Below are positions 1-8,100 of a stretch of 22,002 nucleotides of DNA, piece by piece. Source of the stretch: JBAXAM01 sp964213355 (lineage in GTDB: Bacteria; Pseudomonadota; Gammaproteobacteria; UBA9339); NCBI GenBank assembly GCA_964213355.1, contig CAXOVY010000015.1, positions 1-22,002 on the forward strand, written 5' to 3'. Below the pieces are notes generated by a model. That model was not told the DNA's origin and did no database searches. It saw only the letters and a program-made list of their open reading frames with translations. The position numbers were made by a program, and so were the translations under genes. The first letter of the stretch is position 1. Each line of letters starts with the position of its first letter.

Positions 1-591
1 TTACAAGATATCCACGGGAACAAGTCACGCATAAATGGTATTTACCCTAATTTACATTCTGTTGATGAAGTGGCAAGTGAATTTAGTGCAGCTAATACAC
101 TTGGCGGTACAATTACAGCCTGGAGTAATACAGTACAAAACCCGAATATTTTTGATTTAGTAATTGCAATGACTTCACAAATAATATCACTTGGGCAAGA
201 TGGTTCTTATGTTCCAAACGTGGTATTATTTAATACGATTGACAGGTATAAAGCATTACTTATTAAAGATAAGAATGATAATTACCAGATGCCACCTTTT
301 GTAGTTCGCACCGGCGGGAAAGAATATACTATTGATGGTATGATTGTACGGAGTAATCCGAATGTACCGGCTAATAGTTTAAGAGTGTTTGATAGTACTA
401 AAGCTACAGGGTATCAGCGTAAAGTTGCTATTGCTGAAATCAGTTACGAGAATGCAACTAATTTTGAAACTGAAGTTGCTACTCTTAAAGTTTATGAAAG
501 GCTTAATTTGCTTATAAGGAATGTTGATAAAAATGCTTTTATGAAATGTACTGATATTTCTGCAGCTTTAATTGCTCTCGCTACACCGTAA
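1..591 (+). CDS. Major capsid protein, C-terminal part (5' end outside window)
   Basis: The frame is open from the first base (reading LQDIHGNKSRINGIYP) and ends with TAA at 589-591. A GTG at 70 is internal, not a start, because coding sequence continues upstream of it. The visible 196 residues look like the end of an HK97-fold capsid subunit: a helical stretch near 'NPNIFDLVIAMTSQI', a segment 'VVLFNTIDRYKALLIKDK' typical of the P-domain/A-domain junction, then 'PFVVRTGGKEYTIDGMIVRSN', and an E-loop-free beta-rich ending 'VATLKVYERLNLLIRNVDKNAF'. That last motif, where the protein describes its own loading as a late beta strand and short helix, is usual in capsid proteins of Bacteroidota phages. 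Its place before connectors, tail tube and tape measure supports the call. The family assignment is from pattern recognition, not a search. Confidence 0.82.
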   Translation, partial: LQDIHGNKSRINGIYPNLHSVDEVASEFSAANTLGGTITAWSNTVQNPNIFDLVIAMTSQIISLGQDGSYVPNVVLFNTIDRYKALLIKDKNDNYQMPPFVVRTGGKEYTIDGMIVRSNPNVPANSLRVFDSTKATGYQRKVAIAEISYENATNFETEVATLKVYERLNLLIRNVDKNAFMKCTDISAALIALATP

Positions 592-621
592 AAAGCAAAT
601 CATAAACTAAAAAATAAAACA

Positions 622-879
622 ATGAAAACGGTAACTTTTGTAAAAGAACACCCGGTTGGTATTAATGAAGGTAGAACCATAATGGTATCAGACAGTGATG
701 CTAAAAGATGGAAAGAAGAAGGATATGTAACTATTGATGGTGATGCCGGTGAAGATGAACCTGAAATGATTGATCATGTACTTACCAAAAAGGATTTAAG
801 GATACATCCTGAATGGTTTGTAAATGACAATGAAGTAGGGGACACTATTCAAATACCAAACCCGAAATACATTCAGTAA
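622..879 (+). CDS. Small acidic protein of the head module, function unknown
   Basis: This 85-residue protein starts at an ATG preceded by the A/T-rich leader AAAAAATAAAACA, like its neighbours, with no Shine-Dalgarno sequence. It is acidic in the middle (DGDAGEDEPEMID) and has no signal peptide or membrane segment. The N-terminal part (MKTVTFVKEHPVGINEGRT, then 'DAKRWKEEGYV') resembles the short modules often found next to capsid genes that describe a residue-binding pocket for head fibres or for head-tail joining, but I do not recognise a specific family. It lies 30 bp after the capsid gene and 20 bp before an exported protein, so co-expression with the head genes is likely. A minor head component or assembly helper is an inference from position only. 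Confidence 0.7.
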   Translation: MKTVTFVKEHPVGINEGRTIMVSDSDAKRWKEEGYVTIDGDAGEDEPEMIDHVLTKKDLRIHPEWFVNDNEVGDTIQIPNPKYIQ

Positions 880-899
880 ACAATTTAAATTTAAAAAGA

Positions 900-1322
900 A
901 TGAAACTAATAATTTTAGCAATGGTATTTATAGTATCATTGCTGCAAACGAAACCCGTTACAGCGCAGGTAAATATTTCCAGGAATTATGCAGCTTTTCT
1001 TGGTGTGCTTGACACACTTACAAATGCAGATACAACCACTTATATTGTAAGTATAACTGGTAAAAAGGCACATCTTGCCGTTTCAGCCGATGTTACAAAA
1101 ATAACCGGTACAGTAAGCGCAAAGATGTATGTGTATGGTAGTGTAAACGGTACAACGTACATTACAACACCTATTGATAGTTTAGTTACTTCTGATAATA
1201 CCGGGCTTACGACATATAAATATACAATGTCTGATGTCCCTTATCAGAAACTAAAATTTCAATGGCGGTCAACAGCAACACAATCGTTATCACAACGAAC
1301 ATACCTGCTTTACCGGGAGTAG
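900..1322 (+). CDS. Exported small beta-rich protein within the head module
   Basis: This 140-residue protein begins with a Sec-type signal peptide: MKL, a hydrophobic core IILAMVFIVSLL (residues 4-15), and a likely cleavage after the TAQ near residue 23. The mature part is rich in Thr, Ser, Val and Tyr with alternating polar and hydrophobic residues, suggesting a beta sandwich; there are no Cys residues and no catalytic signature that I can see. It lies between the capsid protein and the neck genes, where a decoration or head-fibre protein is often encoded, yet an export signal is unexpected for a protein assembled on capsids in the cytoplasm. It could be a decoration protein whose N-terminus only looks like a signal peptide, or a secreted accessory protein made late in infection. 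The leader before the ATG is A/T rich (TTTAAATTTAAAAAGA). Confidence 0.75.
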   Translation: MKLIILAMVFIVSLLQTKPVTAQVNISRNYAAFLGVLDTLTNADTTTYIVSITGKKAHLAVSADVTKITGTVSAKMYVYGSVNGTTYITTPIDSLVTSDNTGLTTYKYTMSDVPYQKLKFQWRSTATQSLSQRTYLLYRE

Positions 1323-1342
1323 TTTTTTAAAACAATTTAACT

Positions 1343-1879
1343 ATGGCTAATATAGTCGCAACGTCATTTTTTACCGGACAATTAACAATTGCCCAGCTTA
1401 CAGAAAGTTCTGTTTTAACTAATCTAACAGCAATGATAGATAAGCTTGAACCAGAATTTCTCGAAAAGCTTCTTGGTTATCCTTTGTACAAGCTATACAA
1501 AACGTGGGATGGTAATGCCGTAGGTAAGTATAAAGACCTCCGGGATGGTTTAGAATATGAAAACCGTTTTGGAAAATCTACCAAGTGGTATGGTTTTAAG
1601 AGGAGCAGTGTTTTGTCACCTATTGCTAATTACATATATTACTGGTGGTTACGCAAAGAAGTTTCTGTAACAAGTGGTAATGGTGAAAGAAAAGCAAATT
1701 CCGCAGCAAGTATTAATATGAGTAGTGTTAATAAGCAGGTAAGAGCATGGAATGAAATGGTTGAATGGAATAAAGAATTTTGGGAGTTTATGTATATTAA
1801 ACAAGACATTTATCCGGAGTTTGATATTTTAAGAATTGACCGGAATTTATTTACAGTAATAAATGTTTTGGGTATATGA
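1343..1879 (+). CDS. Probable head-tail connector (neck) protein
   Basis: The 178-residue product is mostly helical with many aromatic residues (for example 'ANYIYYWWLRKEVSVTSGNG' and 'WNEMVEWNKEFWEFMYIK'). The layout, an N-terminal helix with 'MIDKLEPEFLEKLLGYPLYK', a central variable stretch, then 'SPIANYIYYWWLRKE' and a long C-terminal helix, matches the DUF6712-like neck proteins seen after capsid genes in Bacteroidota phages. Those are thought to act like adaptor proteins (gp6/gp15 type) that join the portal ring to the tail. The next gene starts inside its stop region with an ATGA overlap, suggesting translational coupling. The leader TTTTAAAACAATTTAACT precedes the ATG. Family recall is from memory, so the general role is surer than the family name. 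Confidence 0.65.
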   Translation: MANIVATSFFTGQLTIAQLTESSVLTNLTAMIDKLEPEFLEKLLGYPLYKLYKTWDGNAVGKYKDLRDGLEYENRFGKSTKWYGFKRSSVLSPIANYIYYWWLRKEVSVTSGNGERKANSAASINMSSVNKQVRAWNEMVEWNKEFWEFMYIKQDIYPEFDILRIDRNLFTVINVLGI

Positions 1880-2415
1880 ACAACCCGGCTTACATATTAG
1901 TGGAGGTTTTTGCAGATATAGTAACAACTATTAAAGCTAATCTTAATTTAGCTGTACTCAATTATCAATTTGGGTATCTTGATGAACTAAATGAAACTTT
2001 AAAACAGTATAGCGAAAATGCAACAGACGCTGCTAAAAAATATCCGTTATTTTGGTTGGTACAGCCTTTTACAGTTAATAAAATAGATAGTGCCGGTGGC
2101 GCTTTTTATGGTACTACTAAAGTAAGGGTTGTCTTGTTTATGCATACTGAAAAACTTTACAAGGCAAAACAAAGAATGGATAATATTTTTAAACCAGTTC
2201 TTATCCCAATTTATTCTGAATTACTCAATCAAATGGATAATCACCAAGCAATAGTTACAAAATACGGGCAAAGAAACCATGAATACACTGAACGTTATTA
2301 TTGGGGTGTAATCCAACAAGAAAATTTTAATGACGCTGTTGATTGTATTGACATAGTTAATTTGGAAATTGATATTAATAACAATCTAAATTGTTCAAAC
2401 TTTAAATCATTTTAA
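1876..2415 (+). CDS. Probable tail terminator / head-tail joining protein
   Basis: A 179-residue soluble protein whose ATG overlaps the previous stop codon by four bases (ATGA). It has an N-terminal amphipathic helix (residues 5-25), a strand 'YPLFWLVQPF', a second strand 'TTKVRVVLFMHTEK' and a helix 'KQRMDNIFKPVLIPIYSELL', then 'DAVDCIDIVNLEIDINNNL'. That alpha/beta alternation, with a strand-hairpin flanked by helices, is what tail terminator or tail-completion proteins show, and the gene sits exactly where they do: after an adaptor-like gene and right before the tail tube gene. I see no enzyme motif. It could instead be a head-closure stopper. The assignment rests on order and predicted fold. 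Confidence 0.6.
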   Translation: MNNPAYILVEVFADIVTTIKANLNLAVLNYQFGYLDELNETLKQYSENATDAAKKYPLFWLVQPFTVNKIDSAGGAFYGTTKVRVVLFMHTEKLYKAKQRMDNIFKPVLIPIYSELLNQMDNHQAIVTKYGQRNHEYTERYYWGVIQQENFNDAVDCIDIVNLEIDINNNLNCSNFKSF

Positions 2416-2417
2416 TA

Positions 2418-3536
2418 ATGAAAAAAACAAATTTTATAAAACATTCAGTGTACAACACAAAAGTTCATTTTCAAAGAGCTTTTGCGCCACGTATGCTACC
2501 GGTAACACTTTTATCTGTTACCGTTATTTTAGCTGCAATATTCCAATGGTTTACCTCTAAAGATTCCAGTGGTATAGCTTACGCAGCTACAATTGTCGGT
2601 CTTGCAAATTGTGCTTCACCTGATTCTATCTTCAATGTAGGTGTACCACCTTGTGATTTGAAAAAGAAAAAGATGAAGGGCGTAATATTTGCAGATGCCG
2701 GGGTTGCGTTTACCGGTGCTGATATCGCCTCTAAAGCAGCATTTATACAAGCAGTAAAGGATAAATGTACTGCTGCAAGAGGTTCAAGAGTGTATCCGAT
2801 ATGGGATTTACTAAATTTTGTTGATAATACAGGTGAACCGGGAACAGGTTCAATCGGTAATCTTACAACAGCTACCATAATTGTAAATGATGCAATACCT
2901 GCATTTCGTTACGGTTATAATGGTACAGAAGCAAGGCATAAAAGAATAGCTCAAATTTCAGGTGCTTCTCTTGATGTTTTCTTTGTTGATGAAGGTTGGA
3001 CGGTTTATGGCACTGATGACGGAGCAGGTGGTTTTAAAGGTTTTAATGTATTACAGGCTTATGCTGATACATCTAAATTCCCGGTCGCTGATGCTGTTGA
3101 CCAGTATTCATTACGTATAACTTTAGGGAGTATAAGCGAATACCGTGATAACAGTTTATATGTAGTTGCAGATTCAACTTTGTCAACTGCTTTTGGTTTG
3201 GTTAATATAAATCTATCTAAATTTAGCCAAGTCGCAAATGTATTTAAAACATATATTAAAGCTGATGGTGGTACAGACCTTTACACTTTATACGGAGCTG
3301 CGCTTGCCGCATTAACGTGGACAGCAACAAACCTGCAAACCAATGCAGCATTTACTATTACCAGTGTAGCTACTGATGGTGCAAATGGTGTGCTTGTTAT
3401 TACTTTTGATAGTACTGCATTTACAGCTTTGGCTTCCGGAGACAGACTGCAATTAAATATGCCAACTACCGCAGCAATGGCAGCAGCTTCTGTTAAACCT
3501 TTTGAAGGTATTCCAATTATTGTTACAAAACCATAA
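2418..3536 (+). CDS. Probable major tail (tube) protein with a hydrophobic N-terminal extension
   Basis: This 372-residue protein is placed as the tail tube subunit: it follows the neck genes, precedes the assembly genes and tape measure, and there is no sheath gene. The body from about residue 64 (CASPDSIFNVGVPPCDLK) through 'RVYPIWDLLNFVDNTGEPGT' and 'IAQISGASLDVFFVDEGW' is beta-rich and resembles tail tube proteins of Bacteroidota phages, which usually begin near that point. The C-terminal ~90 residues (from 'AALAALTWTATNLQ') are a Thr/Ala-rich beta segment that may be an added Ig-like domain. Unusual: residues 1-60 add a basic stretch and a hydrophobic helix (about 27-46, LPVTLLSVTVILAAIFQWF). 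The ATG at 2418 is 2 bp after the upstream stop; an in-frame ATG at 2493 is an alternative, but would keep the hydrophobic segment. Confidence 0.65.
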   Translation: MKKTNFIKHSVYNTKVHFQRAFAPRMLPVTLLSVTVILAAIFQWFTSKDSSGIAYAATIVGLANCASPDSIFNVGVPPCDLKKKKMKGVIFADAGVAFTGADIASKAAFIQAVKDKCTAARGSRVYPIWDLLNFVDNTGEPGTGSIGNLTTATIIVNDAIPAFRYGYNGTEARHKRIAQISGASLDVFFVDEGWTVYGTDDGAGGFKGFNVLQAYADTSKFPVADAVDQYSLRITLGSISEYRDNSLYVVADSTLSTAFGLVNINLSKFSQVANVFKTYIKADGGTDLYTLYGAALAALTWTATNLQTNAAFTITSVATDGANGVLVITFDSTAFTALASGDRLQLNMPTTAAMAAASVKPFEGIPIIVTKP

Positions 3537-3559
3537 TAATTAACATAAAAATTTAAAAA

Positions 3560-3835
3560 ATGAGTAAACCTGTAACGGCAGTAGTAGATGGAATTGGTCT
3601 TAATGCAAGACATTTTGCTGCTAAGAAAAAAGATGAAGCTGTTAAAGCTATGGAAACTGATGGTATATCTAATGATGCTAATTGGTCTGCTAAGGCTTAC
3701 GATACATGTGTTAAAGCCTGTGCTGATTTTGACGCTGCTGAATCAGCAGAAGAAAAAAAATTAGCTGGAAAAGATAAACCAGGTAAAGAACCAGAAAGAG
3801 GGTTTTTACAAACAAAATCTGGAATCCAAACCTAA
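3560..3835 (+). CDS. Small Ala/Lys-rich protein after the tail tube gene, function unknown
   Basis: A 91-residue helical, strongly charged protein (AAKKKDEAVKAMETDG, then AESAEEKKLAGKDKPGKEPE). Two Cys residues sit in 'DTCVKACADF'. There is no signal peptide or membrane segment. The start has an A-rich leader (CATAAAAATTTAAAAA). It is the last gene before a strong intrinsic terminator, so it belongs to the highly expressed head and tube transcription unit. Tail assembly chaperones are often encoded at about this place, but I see neither the usual two-frame arrangement nor a recognisable chaperone motif here. I do not recognise the family. Confidence 0.65.
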   Translation: MSKPVTAVVDGIGLNARHFAAKKKDEAVKAMETDGISNDANWSAKAYDTCVKACADFDAAESAEEKKLAGKDKPGKEPERGFLQTKSGIQT

Positions 3836-3848
3836 AGAATAAATCGTA

Positions 3849-3880
3849 AAAAGCCACTACTTAATGGTAGTGGCTCTTTT
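3849..3880 (+). terminator. Intrinsic terminator within the structural gene cluster
   Basis: A 9-bp perfect stem, AGCCACTAC (3852-3860) with GTAGTGGCT (3867-3875), closes a six-base loop TTAATG and is followed by CTTTT and then AAATTATT. The upstream side is A-rich (GTAAAA), so the structure could also work on the opposite strand. It lies 14 bp after the stop of the small gene ending at 3835 and before the gene starting at 3894. It probably lowers expression of the tape measure and tip genes relative to the capsid and tube genes, whose products are needed in far larger numbers. Confidence 0.85.
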
Positions 3881-3893
3881 AAATTATTGTGTT

Positions 3894-4340
3894 ATGCCGG
3901 GTATAAATGCAATGATAAGTAAATTAGAAGCAGTTTCTATTGCAGATATTGTTGGAATAGCAATGGAAAATACGCAAAAACGGTTAACTGATTCGCAAAG
4001 GAATCAATTGCTTGAAGGTTTAAGGTCAGATGGAACTAAAATAGGTAAGTATAAAAGTAAGACTTACGCTGCAAAGAAATTCGCAATGAATCCATTAGCC
4101 GGGTTAGGTAATATAGATAACCGGTTAACCGGTGCGTTTCAATCAGATATAATTGTTGATATCCGGCCTGAATCTGCTTCACTTGTTTTTAGTAGTGTCG
4201 ATGAAAAAACATCTATGTTAGTATCGTTGCAAGGTAAAAACATTTTTGGATTAAGTACACCATTCGCACAGGAATATTCGAAATATTTTCTTAAGCCCGA
4301 AGTGGTGAAATTAATTAAACAACGAATAAATGGCGTGTGA
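3894..4340 (+). CDS. Tail assembly/completion protein candidate
   Basis: I start this gene at the ATG at 3894 (MPGINAMISKLEAVSI), giving 148 residues. An in-frame ATG at 3864 lies inside the terminator hairpin loop and would add a low-quality N-terminus, so it was not used. The protein has a helical N-terminus with 'IVGIAMENTQKRLTDSQRNQ', a basic loop 'DGTKIGKYKSKTYAAKK', then 'NRLTGAFQSDIIVDIRPES' and an aromatic C-terminus 'FAQEYSKYFLKPEVVKLIKQ'. The 'LTGAF' motif followed by beta strands is reminiscent of small tail completion or virion morphogenesis proteins that occur next to tail tube genes, but I cannot name a family. Its stop codon overlaps the start of the next gene by 11 bases. Confidence 0.65.
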   Translation: MPGINAMISKLEAVSIADIVGIAMENTQKRLTDSQRNQLLEGLRSDGTKIGKYKSKTYAAKKFAMNPLAGLGNIDNRLTGAFQSDIIVDIRPESASLVFSSVDEKTSMLVSLQGKNIFGLSTPFAQEYSKYFLKPEVVKLIKQRINGV

Positions 4341-4548
4341 GAATTGTACACAAAAAGTAAAAGACCAAATTGAGCAACAGGAACAAACATATAAGAAAGC
4401 TTTGGCCTTGGCAAATGAAACCGGGCAATGGGTCGCTATCTGCGAAACAATCGAAGGAATTACCTATATTAGAGCAGACCGGCTTGAACCAGGACAACCA
4501 GTTAAACAATATGTTTCACCAAAGTTGCGAAACCTTGCCTTATGGTAG
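4330..4548 (+). CDS. Small CxxC protein, function unknown
   Basis: A 72-residue protein starting at ATG 4330, inside the end of the previous gene. It begins MACENCTQKVKDQIEQQEQ: a CxxC pair at residues 3 and 6 followed by a helix likely to form a coiled coil, then 'ETGQWVAICETIEGITYIR', a probable beta hairpin, and an ending 'KLRNLALW'. Small proteins with an N-terminal CxxC and a helix-hairpin layout are common in Bacteroidota phage tail modules, but no function is known to me. Two features make it real rather than a shadow: it has a plausible protein-like composition and it fits the overlapping gene chain. The following gene starts 38 bases before its stop. Confidence 0.6.
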   Translation: MACENCTQKVKDQIEQQEQTYKKALALANETGQWVAICETIEGITYIRADRLEPGQPVKQYVSPKLRNLALW

Positions 4549-5119
4549 TTTTATTCAGATAATAGTATCTGAAAACCCGGTGTTTTTAACCATAAAAGGT
4601 CATCCTTCTGATGATGAACTTCGTGATGCTTGGGAAGATATAAAAGCTGAATATTCAAGCCTTATAAAAACTAATAAATCGGAGTCAATATTTGACCTGT
4701 GGAAAAAAATAAATGTTGCACAGTTAAAAATAGATATGTTATTTGGTGAAATGGGAGCGTTTAATTTTTTGAAGTATAAAGGTTATGATGAAGAAATTGC
4801 AAAAATTGTAGAAAGTTGGGGTTTACCTCTTATATTACAAAATGATGATCGGGAAGCTTATATAAAGTCTATTATGGCTGTAGAAATGGAAGCTAAATTT
4901 TTCTATGTCCAATTAAATCAATACCACACTGAATATAAGTTAATGTGCCCGGAGCAAGGTAATTTAGCTGCACGTACTATACAAGATTATGATAAAGATT
5001 TAGCTGTTGTACAAAAGTACATGGGTTTTAGAATAGATAAAACAAAGATAACAACGGCAGTATATTGTAGTTATTATAATTTATTCATTGAAGAGCAAGA
5101 TGCGTTAAAAATGTTATAA
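4511..5119 (+). CDS. Pre-tape-measure protein, tail assembly candidate
   Basis: I place the start at ATG 4511 (MFHQSCETLPYGSFIQIIV), giving 202 residues, after the A-rich leader AGTTAAACAAT. The same frame is open back to 4370, but that part overlaps the 72-residue gene and reads like an untranslated shadow (many Trp, Asn, Gln in odd order). The protein is helical and acidic, with 'HPSDDELRDAWEDIKAEYS', 'KKINVAQLKIDMLFGEMGAF' and a C-terminal 'YNLFIEEQDALKML'. It contains no enzyme motif I recognise. A gene in this place, ending right at the tape measure start (TAATG, one-base overlap), is the usual position of tail assembly chaperones, so it may coat the tape measure; that is inference from position. 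Confidence 0.65.
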   Translation: MFHQSCETLPYGSFIQIIVSENPVFLTIKGHPSDDELRDAWEDIKAEYSSLIKTNKSESIFDLWKKINVAQLKIDMLFGEMGAFNFLKYKGYDEEIAKIVESWGLPLILQNDDREAYIKSIMAVEMEAKFFYVQLNQYHTEYKLMCPEQGNLAARTIQDYDKDLAVVQKYMGFRIDKTKITTAVYCSYYNLFIEEQDALKML

Positions 5120-8100
5120 TGGAACAACTCTTTAATAAATTTTCTGACCTTAAGGCTCTTGAAAAAGAGAAAGCCAGAATACTTGGTTTATTCGGAGAAA
5201 TAAAAACAGGTATAAAAGAACTTTCCAGTCTTGGTATTAAAATAGAATCCAGTAAATCTATAAAGGAAGCTTCTGCTTCTATAAAGCTGTACCAAGCAGA
5301 AATAAAGAAGTTGGAAGCGGCACAAAAACAATACCAAATAACTGAACAACGTATAATAGATTTAAAAATAAAAGAATCTAAAGCAGCTGAAATGGCTGCA
5401 AGGGCAACGGCAGCAGAAGTAAAAGTATCTAATGAAGTTACAAGGGGTAAGATACTTGAAACTAAAGAAAGATTAGCAAATGCTACTGCCGCTGAAAAAG
5501 AAGCTACTGCATTAAGTAAAACAACAGGGTCTAAAGCAGCAAATACTAAATTAGCGCAACGTCCTATAGAATCAATTCCTTATACTATTATAGCGAATAA
5601 TGATGTTGAAAACCTTAAAAAGGCTGGAACGGTTGTTTCTGAACTGGATATTGCACAGGCTAAAGCAGCTAATTCAGCAACAGCTATGGCCGCTGCACAG
5701 GTTGGTGTTGCAAAAACAACATTAGTAGAGGGTAGAGAATTAAAAGGATTAACTATTGCAAGACTTGCCGGGGCAAAAACAGAAAAAGAAGCAATTGAAA
5801 ATAATAAACAACTTTTAGCAATAAGGAAACAAGTTAATGTTACTACTGAATCAGGACAAAAGAAAGTATTGCTTATTAATGAAGCAATGAATCAAAACAA
5901 CCGGCTAATTACTTCTAACAGTAATCTTTTACAGGTACAAAAAAATAATGTAGGTAATTACGCTGCTGCTGCTGAATCAAGCACATCAAGAATACTTAAA
6001 GCTACTCGTGGTGCGTTTGGACATATAAGACGACTTGCTTTTATTCTCCCTGGTATAGGGATTGCTGGTATATTTAATCTTGCATTTGTTGGTATTGAAA
6101 AATTATTTAGTTCAATTGGAAGTTTATTTGCAAGTACTGGTAAAAAAATATCTGATTTTGCGCAAAAGCAAAAAACTTTAGGGGAGATTTCAGAAGCAGC
6201 TGCAAAAGGTTTAGGTAAAGAATACGCTCAACTCGAATTGATAAAAGCAAAATTAAATGACACGAATATACCGGTTGTAGAAAGATTAAGGTTGGCAACG
6301 GAATATAATAAGACGGCTGAAGCTGCAAACCAAATAGACCGTAAACAAATAAATAATTTAACTTTAATAAACCAAAGTATTAATGACCAAATTGAGTTAA
6401 TAAAGAGAAGAGCGTTAGCAAGAGCATCTGAAGCAATAATAGGTGATAAGGCTGAAGCATATTTACTTGCTCAAGAAAAATCCAGACAGAAAAATTTACA
6501 ATTTTCGATACAAGCTACAACACCGATTGAAGGAATTGCGACTGAACAATTTATTAATGTTGGCGGTAAGCTAATAAAGTATTCAGTTGGTTCAGAAGCT
6601 GCAATAGCTGACCAAATTGCCAGTCAAAAAAGATTTCTTGCTAAAGCTATAGAAAAAGACCCTAAAGTTATAGCAGCAAAAAGAGAACTTGAAAGTGCGT
6701 TAGAAATTGGTGCTACTTTAACTTCTGCAGATTCTTTATTTGGTAAACCTGAAAAACCAAAAAAATCACCAAAAGGCCATGACGATTTATCAGATTTATT
6801 TAAAAATGAACAAGAAAAGCGTAAAGTATTGTTTGAAGTACAGAAACGAATAATACAAGACAATCTTGATGCTGATTCTATAATTATTGATAATGAAAAG
6901 AAATCTTGGGATGAAAGACTTGCTGCTGCAAGAGATTTTTATGACCAGTCATTATTACTTATTATGAAGGAAAAAGAGTTTGAACTTGGTAATTTAGATT
7001 ACCAGGAAGAAGAAGAAAAACGTAAAACTAAAAATAAGAAAGTATTACAATCTATTACTGAAGAATACGCTGCTAAACGGTTATTAGTAGAAACAAATAC
7101 AAATTCAGCTATTCTTAAACTTGACGAAGAAACCGGTAAAAAACAAGGCGAAATTGCTAAATACAGTATTGATTTTGTTATAAAAGAAAAAGAACGTCTT
7201 GAAAGAGAATACGATGCACATAGTAAATCGATACATGAAAATAATTTACAGGAAATAAAAAATCAGTATGACGGTGACCTTTTATTGCTTGAAGAAAAAT
7301 TTAACCGTGGTGAAATAAAAGAAAAAGATTATAATAAGAAAAGGTTAAGACTTATACAAGCTTTAAATATTGCTCTTTTAGAAGAGGACATTAGATTCAC
7401 AAAGGAAACACTCACCTTAGCTGAAATACGTGCATTGGCAAGCGGTAAACAGGAAGACATTGACGCTGTTATGACGGCTAAATCTAAATTAGCCGGTCTT
7501 GAAATAAGTCTTGCTACATTTGTTGCTGATTTTCTTAAGGATAAAAATAAAGAAACTGTTGAAGACTTCCAGGAAACTTTTGAAAAAATTGCAGAAATCG
7601 CAAGGTTTGTATTTGATTTAATGAGTGGTTTTGCCGGGGCTTTTTATGATAAACAAAAGAATGCTGTACAAGACCAAATTGATATATTAGACGAACAAGA
7701 ACAACGTGAAATTGAAATTGCAAACCAGTCTATATTAAATGAACAGGACAAAGCAGCTAAGATTGATAGTATACACCGGCTTGCGGAAGCCCGTAAGCAG
7801 GTTTTAGAACTTAAGCAAAGGCGACTTGATCAAGAACGTGCAAGATTTGAAAAAGCTGCCAGTATTGCATCAATTGTATTAAATACTGCTGTAGCTGTGT
7901 CTAAATTTTTATCTAAAGGAAATGTTCTTGAAGCAATTATAGCAGGTGTAATGGGTGCTGCTCAACTTGCTGTTGCAATTGCTACCCCTATACCACATTT
8001 TGCAACTGGTAAAGATAAAGCAAATAAATATGAAGGTAAAGCGTTAGTAGCTGAAAAAGGTAGAGAATTTCGTGTCGATTCTGACGGTAAAATGAGGTTA

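Noticed and set aside
2579..2878. Minus-strand open frame within the tail tube gene
   Set aside because: It is the complement of well-formed coding sequence and has no start context or homologous look; a shadow. The frames at 3281-3613 and 4139-4414 on the minus strand are the same.
3864..3893. An earlier start (ATG 3864) for the gene at 3894
   Set aside because: This ATG is within the loop of the terminator hairpin and the added residues look unnatural; ATG 3894 leaves the terminator outside the gene.
4370..4510. An earlier start for the gene at 4511
   Set aside because: The added 47 residues overlap another gene and read as out-of-frame sequence; ATG 4511 has a fitting A-rich leader. Kept only as a low-ranking frameshift idea.
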